From contig NZ_JACOPD010000006.1 in NCBI RefSeq assembly GCF_014287955.1, positions 169,588 to 233,587 on the forward strand: a stretch of DNA of 64,000 nucleotides, read 5' to 3'. Shown here piece by piece: positions 28,229 to 36,287 of this stretch (positions within the stretch are counted from its first letter, which is position 1; every line of letters begins with the position of its first letter). Source of the stretch: Lachnospira hominis (ex Liu et al. 2021). Lineage in GTDB: Bacteria; Bacillota; Clostridia; Lachnospirales; Lachnospiraceae. The notes beneath the pieces are model-generated. The model saw only the letters and a program-made list of their open reading frames with translations, did not search any database and was not told the DNA's origin. Position numbers and translations under genes: made by a program.

Positions 28229-29806
28229 TTGTCTGGATTAAGTAAAAAAGTAAAGATTATTATTGCGGCAGCTGTGTCAGTTTTAATTCTTGTTGCAGGT
28301 ATAGTAACAGGAATACTAATATCTTCCCATAGCGGGGACAAAGATTCTTACAAAGCAAGTGAGGAATCAGATAGCAGGAATGAGCAGGTTATAAGCAGCA
28401 ACGGTACACAGAAAGATAAAGAACAGGATAAAAAGTGGACAGATGCGGCAGCAGAGTTTAAAGATGTTAATTCATGGGAATCAGAAGGCAAGAAGTTTAC
28501 ACAGTATGAACTTACTGTTACCAATCATGGAAGCAGTGCAATTGATGAATGGAAGATAAATTTTCCGGTCGGGAGTACAACACAGCTGTCACAGAGCTGG
28601 AACTGCGACATAAGTGTTGATAACAATAATGGCAACGTAAGGTTTATACTTGTGCCTGCTGATTATAATAAAAAGCTTGAAGCAGGTGCCAAAACACAGG
28701 GAATAGGTTTTATTGTCAGTATGACAGATGACTATAAGCTTGGAGATTATGATATTGAAACTGTTGTGACAGATGATACGCTTACAGCATCGAATGTATC
28801 AGATCAGGTGTCAGAACAGGTGTCAGGTCAGACATCAGATCAGTTATCAGGTCTGTATGATGAAAATGCGGATTCACAGGATAATAATAGCCGGGAGAGT
28901 AATGATAATGAAGATTTGTCAGGTCAGCTTCATGTTTCAGGGACTGATATTATAGACGGCAATGGCAATGTTGTCAGGCTGAAAGGTGTGAGCACACATG
29001 GGCTTGCATGGTATCCGCAGTATGTCAATTATGATGCATTCCGTACTTTGAGGGATGATTGGGGTGTTAATGTAATAAGGCTTGCCATGTATACACAGGA
29101 GTATGGGGGATATTGTAACGGCGGTGACAGAGAAGGTCTTAAACAGCTTATAGATAATGGTGTTTCATATGCATCACAGCTTGGAATGTATGTGATTATA
29201 GACTGGCATATTTTAAGTGACGGCAATCCTAATCAGCATAAGGATGAAGCATTGGAATTCTTTGACGAAATGTCGTCAAAATATGCAGGATATAATAATG
29301 TAATATATGAAATATGTAATGAACCTCAGAATTCTGACTGGAACAGTCAGATAAAGCCTTATGCACAGGAGGTTATAGCACGAATACGACAGCATACGGA
29401 TGCACTTATTCTTGTAGGAACAAACAGGTGGTCACAGGATGTCGATGAGGTTATAGGCAACAGACTTGATGATGATAATGTAATGTATGTTGTTCATTTT
29501 TATGCAGGAACACAGAAGGAATGGGTAAGAAATAAGATGATTGCTGCACTTGACGCAGGGATTCCTGTATTTATAAGTGAATGCAGCATATGTGATGCAT
29601 CAGGAAACGGTGGTATAGATTATGGTTCGGCTGATGCGTGGTTTTCACTTCTTAACGAAAGAGGAATAAGTTATATAGCTTGGAGCCTGAGCAATAAAAG
29701 TGAGACGTCTGCACTTATAAATTCGTGGTGTGATAAGTTGAGTGACTGGAGTGATGATGATTTATCAGATACAGGAAGATGGTTCAAGAATATGATGAGC
29801 AGGTAA
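28229..29806 (+). CDS. Cell-anchored GH5 endoglucanase with N-terminal CBM
   Basis: 525 residues from TTG 28229, chosen because AAGGAA is 9 bp away; an in-frame GTG at 28220 lies only 1 bp from it. A basic N-terminus and membrane helix (about residues 9-31) lack a clear signal-peptidase site, suggesting a membrane anchor. Residues about 70-180 look like a cellulose-binding module (YELTVTNHGSSAIDEWKI, QSWNCDI). A linker of repeated SDQ/SEQ/SGQ units follows (about 190-210). The GH5 catalytic domain has the acid/base Glu365 in YEICNEP and nucleophile Glu451 in VFISECS. It hydrolyses beta-1,4-glucan at the cell surface. Confidence 0.93.
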   Translation: MSGLSKKVKIIIAAAVSVLILVAGIVTGILISSHSGDKDSYKASEESDSRNEQVISSNGTQKDKEQDKKWTDAAAEFKDVNSWESEGKKFTQYELTVTNHGSSAIDEWKINFPVGSTTQLSQSWNCDISVDNNNGNVRFILVPADYNKKLEAGAKTQGIGFIVSMTDDYKLGDYDIETVVTDDTLTASNVSDQVSEQVSGQTSDQLSGLYDENADSQDNNSRESNDNEDLSGQLHVSGTDIIDGNGNVVRLKGVSTHGLAWYPQYVNYDAFRTLRDDWGVNVIRLAMYTQEYGGYCNGGDREGLKQLIDNGVSYASQLGMYVIIDWHILSDGNPNQHKDEALEFFDEMSSKYAGYNNVIYEICNEPQNSDWNSQIKPYAQEVIARIRQHTDALILVGTNRWSQDVDEVIGNRLDDDNVMYVVHFYAGTQKEWVRNKMIAALDAGIPVFISECSICDASGNGGIDYGSADAWFSLLNERGISYIAWSLSNKSETSALINSWCDKLSDWSDDDLSDTGRWFKNMMSR

Positions 29807-29875
29807 AAACTTTGACATGCAGTTCCATAAGACATAATGGTCCAATGAATGGTTCAATTGTGGACAGGACAAAAT

Positions 29876-29920
29876 AAAAGCACTGAATGTGAGTGGGTGA
29901 CGAACATTCAGTGCTTTTTT
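29876..29920. terminator. Bidirectional terminator between cellulase and rpsT
   Basis: Perfect 15-bp arms AAAAGCACTGAATGT (29876-29890) and ACATTCAGTGCTTTT (29904-29918), with A-run on the left and T-run on the right. Confidence 0.9.
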
Positions 29921-29925
29921 ATAAA

Positions 29926-30186
29926 TTATAAAGAGTTTACAGCCTTTGTTATGCGAGATACCTTTCTTGCAGCTGTGTTCTTGTGGAAAATTCCCTTTGA
30001 AGCAGCCTTAGAAATCTCAGCGATAGCAACTGGAAGAGCAGCCTGAGCAGCTTCCTTGTCGTTAGCAGCAACAGCAGCGTCAACCTTCTTGATATAAGTT
30101 TTTACTCTTGATTTAACAGCCTTATTTCTATCAGCTCTAACCTGACTTGTAAGGACTCTCTTTTTCGCAGATTTAATGTTAGCCAA
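29926..30186 (-). CDS. rpsT: 30S ribosomal protein S20, UUG start
   Basis: 86 residues. The conserved N-terminus ANIKSAKKR begins right after a TTG codon at 30186, with GGAGG 8 bp upstream, so initiation is at UUG. The frame stays open further upstream but without homology. S20 binds 16S rRNA helices in the body of the 30S subunit. E. coli rpsT also uses UUG, which is part of its translational self-control; the same may apply here. Single gene with its own promoter and terminator. Confidence 0.97.
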   Translation of the reverse strand: MANIKSAKKRVLTSQVRADRNKAVKSRVKTYIKKVDAAVAANDKEAAQAALPVAIAEISKAASKGIFHKNTAARKVSRITKAVNSL

Positions 30187-30286
30187 ATCCGTACACCTCC
30201 AAAAATATTTATTATTAGTTAAATTAATTGTGATTTGTTTTGCATTAAAGCCGGACACGGACGATCTAATGTAAACATACCTCTGT

Positions 30287-30315
30287 ATTCTATAATATCG
30301 ATGTGATTATGTCAA
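30287..30315 (-). promoter_or_regulatory. Promoter of rpsT
   Basis: On the minus strand, TTGACA (30315-30310), 17-bp spacer, TAGAAT (30292-30287). The leader would be about 95 nt. Confidence 0.7.
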
Positions 30316-30412
30316 TAAAAAATATAATAAATTTTATAAATTACAATAAAAAGCAGTTAATCTGACAAGAATATAGATATAAAAGAATAATATTCAAAAG
30401 GAGTGACTGTTT

Positions 30413-31261
30413 ATGGGAAATATAAATATAAGAACGGACCTTGCAGTTGAGCTTAATGAGGCTGTTGACAAAAGTGACAGCCGTTACAGTGGTGTAATTG
30501 TAAGAGAGCATATTGATAAAGTGTCTTTGGTAAAAGTGACGACATTAGAGATAATAAATGAGGAAGGTGAAAAACTGTTTAATAGAAAAGCGGGCATATA
30601 TATAACTATAGAAGCAGAGGGGCTCGGCGAAAATGATGATTTTTATAATGAGAGAGTAATAGAGATTATTTCCGGACAGATAGATGCGTTAATACGTCCA
30701 TGTATATCAAAAAATAACAAACTGCTTGTTGTTGGGCTTGGAAACAGGAACGTAACAGCGGACTCACTGGGACCCGATGTTGTTGATAAATTAATAATAA
30801 ACAGTCATATACATGGTGAAAAAGATGAAATTTCAGTCAGGCTGTCAGCATTATCTCCGGGAGTTATGGCACAGACAGGAATAGAGACTTCGAGCATAAT
30901 AAAAGGGATAGCAGATGAGATTGATCCCGGAGTGATTATTGTTATAGATGCATTGGCTGCAAGAAACATACAGAGACTTAATAAGACAATCCAGATTTCA
31001 AACAGGGGAATTAATCCGGGGTCAGGCGTTGGAAATCACAGAACAGGGATAACATCGGATAATATAGGAGTCCCTGTGATTGCAGTGGGAGTGCCGACAG
31101 TAATAGATGCAGCAACGATAATAGGTGATGTAACGAAAGATTATGAAAATATTCCTAAACACCTTTCGGATATGTATGTTACACCGAAAGATATTGATGA
31201 AAATATACGGATTACAGCAGAAATTATAGCTGAATCAATAAATGAACTTGTTTATGCATAA
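30413..31261 (+). CDS. gpr: Spore germination protease GPR
   Basis: 282 residues. It degrades small acid-soluble spore proteins in germinating spores and is made in the forespore as a zymogen cut near its N-terminus. The start NIRTDLAVE matches the GPR propeptide/cleavage region. VVGLGNRNVTADSLGPDVV and LSPGVMAQTGIETSSI, then DALAARN and GSGVGN, are the A25 peptidase family signatures. AAAGGAG precedes the ATG. No convincing sigma-G promoter could be assigned. spoIIP follows 69 bp later, as in many spore formers. Confidence 0.95.
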   Translation: MGNINIRTDLAVELNEAVDKSDSRYSGVIVREHIDKVSLVKVTTLEIINEEGEKLFNRKAGIYITIEAEGLGENDDFYNERVIEIISGQIDALIRPCISKNNKLLVVGLGNRNVTADSLGPDVVDKLIINSHIHGEKDEISVRLSALSPGVMAQTGIETSSIIKGIADEIDPGVIIVIDALAARNIQRLNKTIQISNRGINPGSGVGNHRTGITSDNIGVPVIAVGVPTVIDAATIIGDVTKDYENIPKHLSDMYVTPKDIDENIRITAEIIAESINELVYA

Positions 31262-31330
31262 AGTTTTACAGATGTTCATATAGATAGTGTAGCCGGGAAT
31301 AAATAAGGCGGTGCATAGCGGAGGCGGGAA

Positions 31331-32575
31331 ATGTCGGTGAAAAAATATAGACGTGCTGTTTTTTTGATAATAATGCTGATATTGACAATTGTGTTTTATT
31401 TTATTTTTTGTGGAGGTAAAAATGCAATTGGAAATGTTCTTGCCGGAGTAATAAGTGGTGCGGGAAATTTCCTTGCAGGAGAGTATGTGCCGTCATATAC
31501 ATTTTATGATTCGGTAGAATCACAGTCGGAATATACATTAAAGAATTCAATTTTAAATGATATTTATCCAACAGGTGAATATTACAGAATATATGCAGGG
31601 CAGGGCGAAGCGTGTGTATCATATGACGGTTATGTTGATACAATAGCACAGGTTGTAAATATAACAGGTCAGGATGATAATAAAGAAGATAATAACCAGA
31701 ATCAGGAAAATGATGTTTCTGTGGAATCAGATAAAGCCACAGGTGGTGAAACAGAAAGTGAAAAAAGCACAAATATAATAGCTGCTGATACAGTTACAGG
31801 TAATGTCTATGACAGGCAGGATCTTAATGATTATAATTTCTGTCAGCAGTTTTATACTGTTACAAGCATTACGAGTCTTACAAAAGAAATATTCAGACCT
31901 TCAGAGTTTCTTGATAAAGATATGAAAATCACACATGATTCGTCAAGTCCGCAGATTCTTATTTTTCATACACATTCACAGGAAAAATTTGCGGATTCAA
32001 CAGATGATGATTCAACATCAATACTTGGTGTTGGTGATTACCTCACAGAACTTCTGACCGGTAAAGGGTACAACGTTATACATGACAGGAGTGTTTATGA
32101 TTATGTTGATGGTAAACTTGACAGGAGCAAGGCATATACTTATGCCGAACAGGGGATAGAATCAATTCTTGAAAGCAATCCTTCAATAGAAGTTGTTATT
32201 GACCTCCACAGGGATGGAGTGGCAGATACAACACATCTTGTGACGGAAGTTGACGGCAGGCAGATGGCTAAAATAATGTTTTTTAACGGAATAAGCTACA
32301 GCAATGTTAAGGGGAATATAAATTATCTGTATAATCCATACAGGGATGACAACCTGGCAATGAGTCTTCAGATGCATCTTATCGGGGAGGCATATTATCC
32401 TGGATTTCTTCGCAGAAATTATATTAATGCATACAGATACTGCCTCCATGAGCGTGCAAAATCAATGCTCATTGAGGCAGGAGCACAGACCAATACATTT
32501 GAAGAGGTAAAAAATGCAATGGAACCGCTGGCAGATATGCTTGATAAACTGCTTACAGGAGTAAGAGCGTATTGA
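31331..32575 (+). CDS. spoIIP: Stage II sporulation protein P
   Basis: 414 residues. N-terminal membrane anchor (about residues 9-28), a low-complexity acidic region (about 115-150), then the SpoIIP amidase/endopeptidase domain: ILIFHTHSQEKF, DYLTELL, VVIDLHRDG and YNPYRDDNLAMSLQ. The zinc ligands expected are in HTHSQE and IDLHRDG. With SpoIID and SpoIIM it thins septal peptidoglycan and drives engulfment. A SpoIID-type gene is also in the window at 47070. GGAGG is 10 bp before the ATG. Confidence 0.95.
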   Translation: MSVKKYRRAVFLIIMLILTIVFYFIFCGGKNAIGNVLAGVISGAGNFLAGEYVPSYTFYDSVESQSEYTLKNSILNDIYPTGEYYRIYAGQGEACVSYDGYVDTIAQVVNITGQDDNKEDNNQNQENDVSVESDKATGGETESEKSTNIIAADTVTGNVYDRQDLNDYNFCQQFYTVTSITSLTKEIFRPSEFLDKDMKITHDSSSPQILIFHTHSQEKFADSTDDDSTSILGVGDYLTELLTGKGYNVIHDRSVYDYVDGKLDRSKAYTYAEQGIESILESNPSIEVVIDLHRDGVADTTHLVTEVDGRQMAKIMFFNGISYSNVKGNINYLYNPYRDDNLAMSLQMHLIGEAYYPGFLRRNYINAYRYCLHERAKSMLIEAGAQTNTFEEVKNAMEPLADMLDKLLTGVRAY

Positions 32576-32616
32576 ATGAGAAAAAATTATGCTTGATGTG
32601 TTATCATGTATATAAT

Positions 32617-34062
32617 TTAATCAGTTAGGCATTGATATAATTTATCTATTGATTCATTAATTTTATCATCGGAGAGGGCTGAATAGTTAATTACCAGTGT
32701 ATGGTCGATTGCAAGGCTTTTGTCTGCATAATATTCTGACAGACATGATATTTTAAGCCCTCTTTGCATAGCACGTTCAATAAGCTTTTCATCGCTAAGA
32801 GTGGTGTTTGCGTGAAGCAGAAAATGAAGTCCGGCATTTTCCTCATGAATAGTTATAATTGAGGAAAGAGGACTTTTATTTATAGCATCAATAAACATAT
32901 CACGCTGGCGGCGGTAAAGAATTCTCGTGCGGTTTATATGTTTTTCAAAATACCCTTTATTAATAAAAGCAGCAAGTGTATACTGTTCAAAATTTGATAC
33001 GGTACAGGCATAAAAATTAAGTTTTTCTTTAAAAAGCTGCATGAGCTGCACTGGAAGCACCATGTAGCTTATTCTTATTGTAGGAGAGAGCGTTTTTGTA
33101 AATGTATTCATATAAATTACTTTTCCGGATACATCAATACTTTCAAGCGAAGGTATAGGCTTTCCTAAAAGCCTGAATTCACTGTCATAATCATCTTCAA
33201 TTATGTATCGTGATTCGCAGTTTAATGCCCATCCAAGAATTTCATAGCGGCGTCCTATTGGAGTGACAATTCCGGTAGGGTAGTGATGTGATGGTGAAAG
33301 ATGGAGAATATCCGCATTTCCGGCCTTTAATGCATCTATATTAACACCTTCTTCATCAATGGGAATGCTTACACATTTTACATTGTTGCTATTATAAATT
33401 TTGCGTATTTTTTCGTATCCTGGGTCTTCAACCGCAAATGTTTTATCGCGTCCGAGAAGCTGTATAATGAGAGTATAAAGATATTCAGTTCCGGCACCTA
33501 TTATAATCTGTTCAGGATGTACATTCATGCCTCTAAATTCTTTTAAATGGCTGCATATGGCAGCTCGAAGCTCATATATTCCCTCTGATGGTGATGGCTG
33601 TAAGAGTGCATCACGTCTGTCAGCCATAATTTCTTTCATAAGTTTTGACCATGTGTAAAAAGGAAAATTATCGGCATTTATCCTGTTTGAAGCAAGGTCT
33701 GCAAAACAGTTGTCTGAAGGATTTGGTTTGATATGCAGATTTTTATAAACAGGAGATTTTACGGAAATATCTGCGTTACGTTCTTTAAATTCATTTTCAT
33801 ATGCCGGGATAAGTATCTGGCTGATATCAGATACATAGTAGCCCTTTTTGGGAATAGAATAAATATATCCCTCAGCGATAAGCTGTTCATAAGCATTTTC
33901 AACTGTGATTGTGCTTATTCCGAGATTCTTGGCAAAATTACGCTTGGATGGAAGTTTATATCCATTGGTCAGATTGTGCTTTAAAATATCGTCACGTATA
34001 CATTTGTACAGATATTCATACATGCTGTCAGAACCTGTATTTTCAAAAGAATATGTAAGCAT
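32617..34062 (-). CDS. MocR/PdxR-type GntR regulator with aminotransferase domain
   Basis: 481 residues from ATG 34062, which has AGAGGT 6 bp upstream; an ATG 19 codons earlier has no site. The N-terminal GntR winged helix (about 1-75: YKLPSKRNFAKNLGISTITVENAYEQL) is followed by a type I aminotransferase-like domain with IIGAGTEYLY, EDPGYEKIRKIY, LSPSHHYPTG, DDYDSEFR and the PLP lysine region TFTKTLSPTIR. Such PLP-binding regulators control vitamin B6, GABA, or amino-acid and wall genes. It is divergent from the DUF5688 gene. The effector pathway is not identifiable. Confidence 0.93.
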   Translation of the reverse strand: MLTYSFENTGSDSMYEYLYKCIRDDILKHNLTNGYKLPSKRNFAKNLGISTITVENAYEQLIAEGYIYSIPKKGYYVSDISQILIPAYENEFKERNADISVKSPVYKNLHIKPNPSDNCFADLASNRINADNFPFYTWSKLMKEIMADRRDALLQPSPSEGIYELRAAICSHLKEFRGMNVHPEQIIIGAGTEYLYTLIIQLLGRDKTFAVEDPGYEKIRKIYNSNNVKCVSIPIDEEGVNIDALKAGNADILHLSPSHHYPTGIVTPIGRRYEILGWALNCESRYIIEDDYDSEFRLLGKPIPSLESIDVSGKVIYMNTFTKTLSPTIRISYMVLPVQLMQLFKEKLNFYACTVSNFEQYTLAAFINKGYFEKHINRTRILYRRQRDMFIDAINKSPLSSIITIHEENAGLHFLLHANTTLSDEKLIERAMQRGLKISCLSEYYADKSLAIDHTLVINYSALSDDKINESIDKLYQCLTD

Positions 34063-34110
34063 AAAATTACCTCTTTCAGTTATATTTAAAGAATAACAAT
34101 TATTTAGCTC

Positions 34111-34139
34111 AATATACACTATTTGAAAAATTATGTCAA
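34111..34139 (-). promoter_or_regulatory. Promoter of the mocR-type gene
   Basis: On the minus strand, TTGACA (34139-34134), 17-bp spacer, TATATT (34116-34111). Confidence 0.65.
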
Positions 34140-34162
34140 AATTACATCAAAAAATATCAAAA
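34136..34162. promoter_or_regulatory. Three helically phased TCAAAA repeats (candidate MocR operator)
   Basis: TCAAAA at 34136-34141, 34147-34152 and 34157-34162, spaced 11 and 10 bp, between the divergent promoters. MocR-type regulators are known to bind direct repeats. The first copy overlaps the -35 of the regulator's own promoter. Confidence 0.5.
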
Positions 34163-34167
34163 ATATA

Positions 34168-34196
34168 TTGACAATTAAATAAAATTAATATATAGT
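34168..34196 (+). promoter_or_regulatory. Strong promoter of the DUF5688 transcript
   Basis: TTGACA (34168-34173), 17-bp spacer, TATAGT (34191-34196). The start would be near 34203, about 240 nt before the coding region. Confidence 0.75.
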
Positions 34197-34202
34197 GAAT
34201 AT

Positions 34203-34442
34203 AAATTATTAATACTATTTATTTCTTGCACGAGTTTTCGTGTTCTTATTTGTATATATGCATAAGAGGCATATATACAAGTCGGTGCAGTCATTATACC
34301 TGCTTCTATTGCCTTATACAGGACTTTTCATTTTTATTCCATAAGGTTACAGATTTTTCGGGTAAGATTCCACTGGTGTTTATGTAAATATCCGTGTGTA
34401 TACGGTTTATTTAAATATTATATTAAAGGAGAGTAACTTATT
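34203..34442 (+). promoter_or_regulatory. Long structured 5' leader of unknown class
   Basis: About 240 nt of transcribed, gene-free sequence. It contains CACGA-GTTT-TCGTG, a perfect 12-bp hairpin TTGTATATATGC/GCATATATACAA with loop ATAAGAG (34250-34280), TGCAC/GTGCA closing around both (and competing with the first hairpin), CCTTAT/ATAAGG, and a last CCGT-GTGTAT-ACGG hairpin. No intrinsic terminator is seen. It does not match a riboswitch or T-box class I recognise. Confidence 0.5.
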
Positions 34443-35345
34443 ATGGAGTACAGGGAGTTTCTGGAAAATGTACGAAAGGAGGTAGAATCAAGGTATGACA
34501 GTAATGTCAGCGTCACGCTTAATCATGTCATGAAAAATAACGGAACGGAGCTTGACGGCATTACAATAATGGAAAAAGATAAGAATATCGCACCTACAAT
34601 ATATATTAATTCTTTTTATGACAGATACAGGGAAGGGGTTTCTTTAAAAGCTGTTGTAAGTGAGATTATACGTATTTATAATCAGAATAAAAATTCAATT
34701 AATATTAATGCTGATTATTTTGAAAATTATGAAAATGTCAGAAAAACAATCGTATATAAGCTTGTCAATTATCAGAAGAATAAAAAACTTCTGGAAGATG
34801 TGCCATACAAAAGAGTGCTTGACCTTGCTGTAGTTTTTTACTGCCTGATAGAGCAAAGAAAAGGTGTGAGTGCAACGGCACTTATTCATAATGAACATTT
34901 AAGAATCTGGAATGTGACAGAGGATGAAATTTATAATGATGCATTGAAGAATACACCTGTTCTGCTTGCCGGCAGCATTGTGCCTATGAGTAAAATATTA
35001 AGTGAGATTGCAGGAACAGCTCCGGCTGATAATGACGAGAAAGTGTGTGAATACACAGGCGAAGACATTTTATATGTACTCACCAATTCTTCAAGGGTAA
35101 ATGGTGCCGCATGTATATTATATGATAATCTTCTTAAAAAATTTGCGAATGATGTACATTCTGATTTATACATACTTCCGTCATCTGTTCATGAGGTCAT
35201 TATTGTTCCTAAAAAGAATGCATTTGATAAATCTGAACTTGCAGATATGGTAAGGGAAGTGAATGAACAGGGAGTTTCGCAGGATGAGATTCTGTCTGAT
35301 AATGTGTATGAATATAACAGAAAGAATGGACTTATTACAATGTGA
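34443..35345 (+). CDS. DUF5688 family protein
   Basis: 300 residues, no signal peptide and no membrane helix, so cytoplasmic. Features typical of DUF5688 proteins are an N-terminal helical part with EVESRYDSNVSVTLNHVMKNNG, a central DVPYKRVLDLAVVFYCLI, and a C-terminal segment with LPSSVHEVIIVPK. The family is abundant and often multi-copy in Lachnospiraceae; its function is not known. AAAGGAG is 10 bp before the ATG. It has its own promoter, long leader and a divergent MocR regulator. Confidence 0.85.
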   Translation: MEYREFLENVRKEVESRYDSNVSVTLNHVMKNNGTELDGITIMEKDKNIAPTIYINSFYDRYREGVSLKAVVSEIIRIYNQNKNSININADYFENYENVRKTIVYKLVNYQKNKKLLEDVPYKRVLDLAVVFYCLIEQRKGVSATALIHNEHLRIWNVTEDEIYNDALKNTPVLLAGSIVPMSKILSEIAGTAPADNDEKVCEYTGEDILYVLTNSSRVNGAACILYDNLLKKFANDVHSDLYILPSSVHEVIIVPKKNAFDKSELADMVREVNEQGVSQDEILSDNVYEYNRKNGLITM

Positions 35346-35382
35346 TAAAAATAGTAGAAACAGATATTAAATAAAGACAGTA

Positions 35383-35455
35383 TGTGCATGATGGGGGTCG
35401 AACCCACGGCCTTTCGCTCCGGAGGCGAACGCTCTATCCACTGAGCTACATGCAC
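35383..35455 (-). tRNA. tRNA-Arg (anticodon CCG)
   Basis: 73 nt on the minus strand. Acceptor GTGCATG/CATGCAC, D arm GCTCAGTGGATAGAGC, anticodon stem TTCGC/GCGAA around loop CTCCGGA, giving CCG for codon CGG, and T arm with GTTCGACC. The discriminator is A and CCA is not encoded. A TATAAT (minus strand, 35478-35473) lies just upstream without a clear -35. Confidence 0.96.
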
Positions 35456-35499
35456 ATGCTGTATTATTTTACATTATAAAAACAAAAAAAGCAAGATGG

Positions 35500-35528
35500 T
35501 TGAAATGACGAAATGATTTTGTTAAAAT
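35500..35528 (+). promoter_or_regulatory. Promoter upstream of rluF
   Basis: TTGAAA (35500-35505), 17-bp spacer, TAAAAT (35523-35528), 34 bp before the start codon. Confidence 0.55.
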
Positions 35529-35561
35529 TATATTATTTATTAATAACAGGAATGAAAGCAT

Positions 35562-36278
35562 ATGGATGATGGAGTAAGAATTAATAAGTTCCTCGGTTCG
35601 GCAGGATATTGTTCGAGAAGAGAAGCTGACAGGCTTGTCGGTGAGGGACGTGTTTTTATAGATGGAAATATGGCAGATATGGGAAGCCGTGTTATGCCGG
35701 GACAGAAGGTATATGTTGATGGTAAGGCAGTTGTTCCGGAAGAAGAAAATATACTTATAGCAGTGAATAAACCAAGAGGAATAGTATGCACCACAACTGA
35801 TAAACAGGGGGCTAATAATATAGTTGATTTTCTTGGATGTGACAAAAGAATTTACCCTGTCGGAAGACTTGACAAAGATTCAGAAGGCCTGCTTTTAATG
35901 ACTAATGATGGTGAACTGATGAATAATATTCTCACGGGGAAAAATGAGCATGAGAAAGAATATATAGTTGAGGTAGATAAAAATCTTTCAGATGATTTTG
36001 AACGCAGAATGTCAGAACCGATGTATTTAAAAGAACTTGATAAAACGACAAGACCGTGCCGTGTTATTAAGACAGGGAAAAAAACATTCAGGATAATTTT
36101 AAAACAGGGATTAAACAGACAGATAAGACGCATGTGTTCCAATCTTGGATATAAAGTCGTAAAATTGAAAAGAATAAGAATAATGAATATAGAACTGAAT
36201 GATTTGCCAGCCGGTGCAACAAGAAAAATTGAAGGCAGCGAATATGAAAAATTAATGAATCTTATCAATAAGAAATAA
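35562..36278 (+). CDS. rluF: RluF-like 23S rRNA pseudouridine synthase (RsuA/RluB family)
   Basis: 238 residues. N-terminal S4 RNA-binding domain (RINKFLGSAGYCSRREADRLV), catalytic motif GRLDKDSEGLLLMTNDGEL with the active-site Asp, and the C-terminal GLNRQIRRMC signature. It isomerises a uridine in 23S rRNA. The N-terminus is closest to RluF types (position 2604), although RluB or RsuA specificity cannot be excluded. Probably cotranscribed with ligA, which starts 9 bp later. Confidence 0.85.
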   Translation: MDDGVRINKFLGSAGYCSRREADRLVGEGRVFIDGNMADMGSRVMPGQKVYVDGKAVVPEEENILIAVNKPRGIVCTTTDKQGANNIVDFLGCDKRIYPVGRLDKDSEGLLLMTNDGELMNNILTGKNEHEKEYIVEVDKNLSDDFERRMSEPMYLKELDKTTRPCRVIKTGKKTFRIILKQGLNRQIRRMCSNLGYKVVKLKRIRIMNIELNDLPAGATRKIEGSEYEKLMNLINKK

Positions 36279-36287
36279 GGACAGAAA

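Noticed and set aside
34203..34442. Known riboswitch (SAM, cobalamin, TPP, c-di-GMP) or T-box in the DUF5688 leader
   Set aside because: None of the conserved core motifs of these classes is present and no terminator or sequestering stem follows, so it is left unclassified.
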